DNA of 9,040 bases, from positions 1 to 9,040 of the forward strand of contig JAUIEG010000075.1 in NCBI GenBank assembly GCA_030428745.1. Reading direction: 5' to 3'. The first letter of the stretch is position 1, and each line of letters starts with the position of its first letter. A program made the position numbers and the translations under genes. The stretch comes from Alphaproteobacteria bacterium. Its GTDB lineage: Bacteria; Pseudomonadota; Alphaproteobacteria; Caulobacterales; Parvularculaceae. Below, in pieces: positions 8,186-9,040 of the stretch. Below the pieces are notes generated by a model, which saw nothing but the letters and a program-made list of their open reading frames with translations, ran no database searches and was not told the origin of the DNA.

Positions 8186-9040
8186 ATGACGGAAAAAGGC
8201 GGCGATAAGATGGAGAGCGAGCGATTCTTGCGCTCGGTCATCAACGCCTCGCCCAACGCTGTCATCACGATCAATGAATCAGGCGAAATCCTGATCTTCA
8301 GCCGTATGGCGCAGGCTATGTTCGGCTTTGCTGAAACCGAAGTGCTCGGCAAGAATGTGAGCGTTTTAATGCCTGAGCCCGACCACTCGCTTCATGACGG
8401 CTATATGCGGCGCTATATCGAAACCGGTAAGGCCAAGGTGATCGGACGGGCCCGGCCCGTGACCGCCCGACGCAAAAGCGGCGAAGTCTTTCCGGCCGTG
8501 CTTCATATTTCAGAATTCGACGAGAATGAGCGTATTTTTGTCGGCTTTATCGAAGATGTAAGCCGCCAGAAAGCAACAGAGCGCCGCCTGGAAGACACCC
8601 AGCTTCAACTCCAGCATGCTGGCCGCATCGGCGCCATGGGAGAGATTGCGACATCCATCGCGCATGAATTGAACCAGCCCCTCACCGCCGCCGCCAGTCT
8701 CGCCGGCGCCGCGTCGCTCACCCTGAAAAAAGCGTCTTTTGACGGCAAGGACGATGCGCTCGCCTTGATAGAGGATGCTGTCTCTGAAATACGCCGCGGC
8801 AGCGGCGTCATTCGGCAAATGCGCGATTTTCTGCGCAACCGCGAAACCGAAAGAGCGCTTCATTCCATCAACCGCATCGTTGAAGAGAGTTGCCTGATTG
8901 CGCTGATCGGCGCCGAAACGGACGGCGTCATGGTTGCGAGCGCCCTTGACGATCATGCCGGTTCGGCCATGGTCGATCGCATCCAGTTGCAGCAAGTGAT
9001 TGTGAATCTCATTCGCAACGCAGTCGACGCCATGCAGGAA
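8186..9040 (+). CDS. fixL: FixL-like heme-PAS oxygen-sensor histidine kinase (5' part)
   Basis: This is a two-component sensor whose PAS domain resembles the heme domain of FixL; such kinases are held inactive by bound oxygen and phosphorylate FixJ at low oxygen. The 285 residues in the window show a PAS domain at about 13-125 with M-P-E-P-D-H-S-L-H-D-G-Y. H70 aligns with the heme-ligand H200 of Bradyrhizobium FixL, R76 with R206 and R90 with the oxygen-sensing R220. A linker follows at about 126-145, then the H-box GEIATSIAHELNQPL with phospho-acceptor H160, and the start of the ATPase domain with N-box NLIRNAVDAM (274-283). There is no membrane segment, so it should be cytosolic. K84 replaces H214 and R88 replaces I218 of the model protein. 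The start at 8186 has AGGGACGG upstream; ATG 8210 (residue 9) is a possible alternative. The gene runs off the right edge. It is divergent from the oxidase operon it probably controls. Confidence 0.9.
   Translation, partial: MTEKGGDKMESERFLRSVINASPNAVITINESGEILIFSRMAQAMFGFAETEVLGKNVSVLMPEPDHSLHDGYMRRYIETGKAKVIGRARPVTARRKSGEVFPAVLHISEFDENERIFVGFIEDVSRQKATERRLEDTQLQLQHAGRIGAMGEIATSIAHELNQPLTAAASLAGAASLTLKKASFDGKDDALALIEDAVSEIRRGSGVIRQMRDFLRNRETERALHSINRIVEESCLIALIGAETDGVMVASALDDHAGSAMVDRIQLQQVIVNLIRNAVDAMQE

Noticed and set aside
8510..8995. Minus-strand open frame of 161 codons opposite the sensor kinase
   Set aside because: The plus strand encodes the PAS tail, H-box and N-box continuously; the antisense product has no recognisable feature and no clear ribosome-binding site.

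Overview
This window looks like a chromosomal segment of an alphaproteobacterium. The reasons are its fairly high G+C content, the full fixNOQP-fixGHIS (ccoNOQP-ccoGHIS) gene order, a FixL-type heme-PAS histidine kinase next to it, and a consensus FNR/FixK box. Genus cannot be set from the sequence; the layout is the kind seen in Caulobacter-like, rhizobial and related lineages.

Layout: (1) Bases 1-95 (+) hold the last 30 codons of an unidentified gene that converges on the oxidase cluster; its stop codon shares the tetranucleotide CTAG with the stop of ccoS. (2) Bases 92-7916 (-) hold eight tightly packed genes, in transcription order ccoN, ccoO, ccoQ, ccoP, ccoG, ccoH, ccoI, ccoS. Gaps are 10-19 nt or the genes overlap (ATGA, TGATG, or 11 nt), so this is almost certainly one operon. 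ccoQ and ccoS (54 codons each) are short genes read here directly from the sequence. (3) Bases 7917-8185 are the divergent control region. It has a perfect FNR/FixK box (TTGAT-N4-ATCAA), a second inverted repeat (TTGAATC-N8-GATTCAA) over the likely ccoN promoter -10/start region, a possible leader hairpin and a GC-rich hairpin. (4) Bases 8186-9040 (+) hold the first 285 codons of a soluble FixL-like oxygen-sensor kinase that runs off the window.

How it works together: ccoNOQP encode the cbb3-type cytochrome c oxidase, the high-affinity terminal oxidase used at low oxygen. CcoI (Cu+ P-type ATPase), CcoG (membrane iron-sulfur protein), CcoH and CcoS mature and assemble it, above all the copper and heme centre of CcoN. 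The FixL-like kinase would sense oxygen through heme and, through a FixJ-type regulator (not in the window) and an FNR/FixK-family protein, switch on the operon at the box at 8043-8056.

I see no mobile element, CRISPR array, tRNA, rRNA or phage gene, and no clearly undescribed system. The most unusual points are substitutions in the kinase heme pocket and the two-palindrome promoter architecture.
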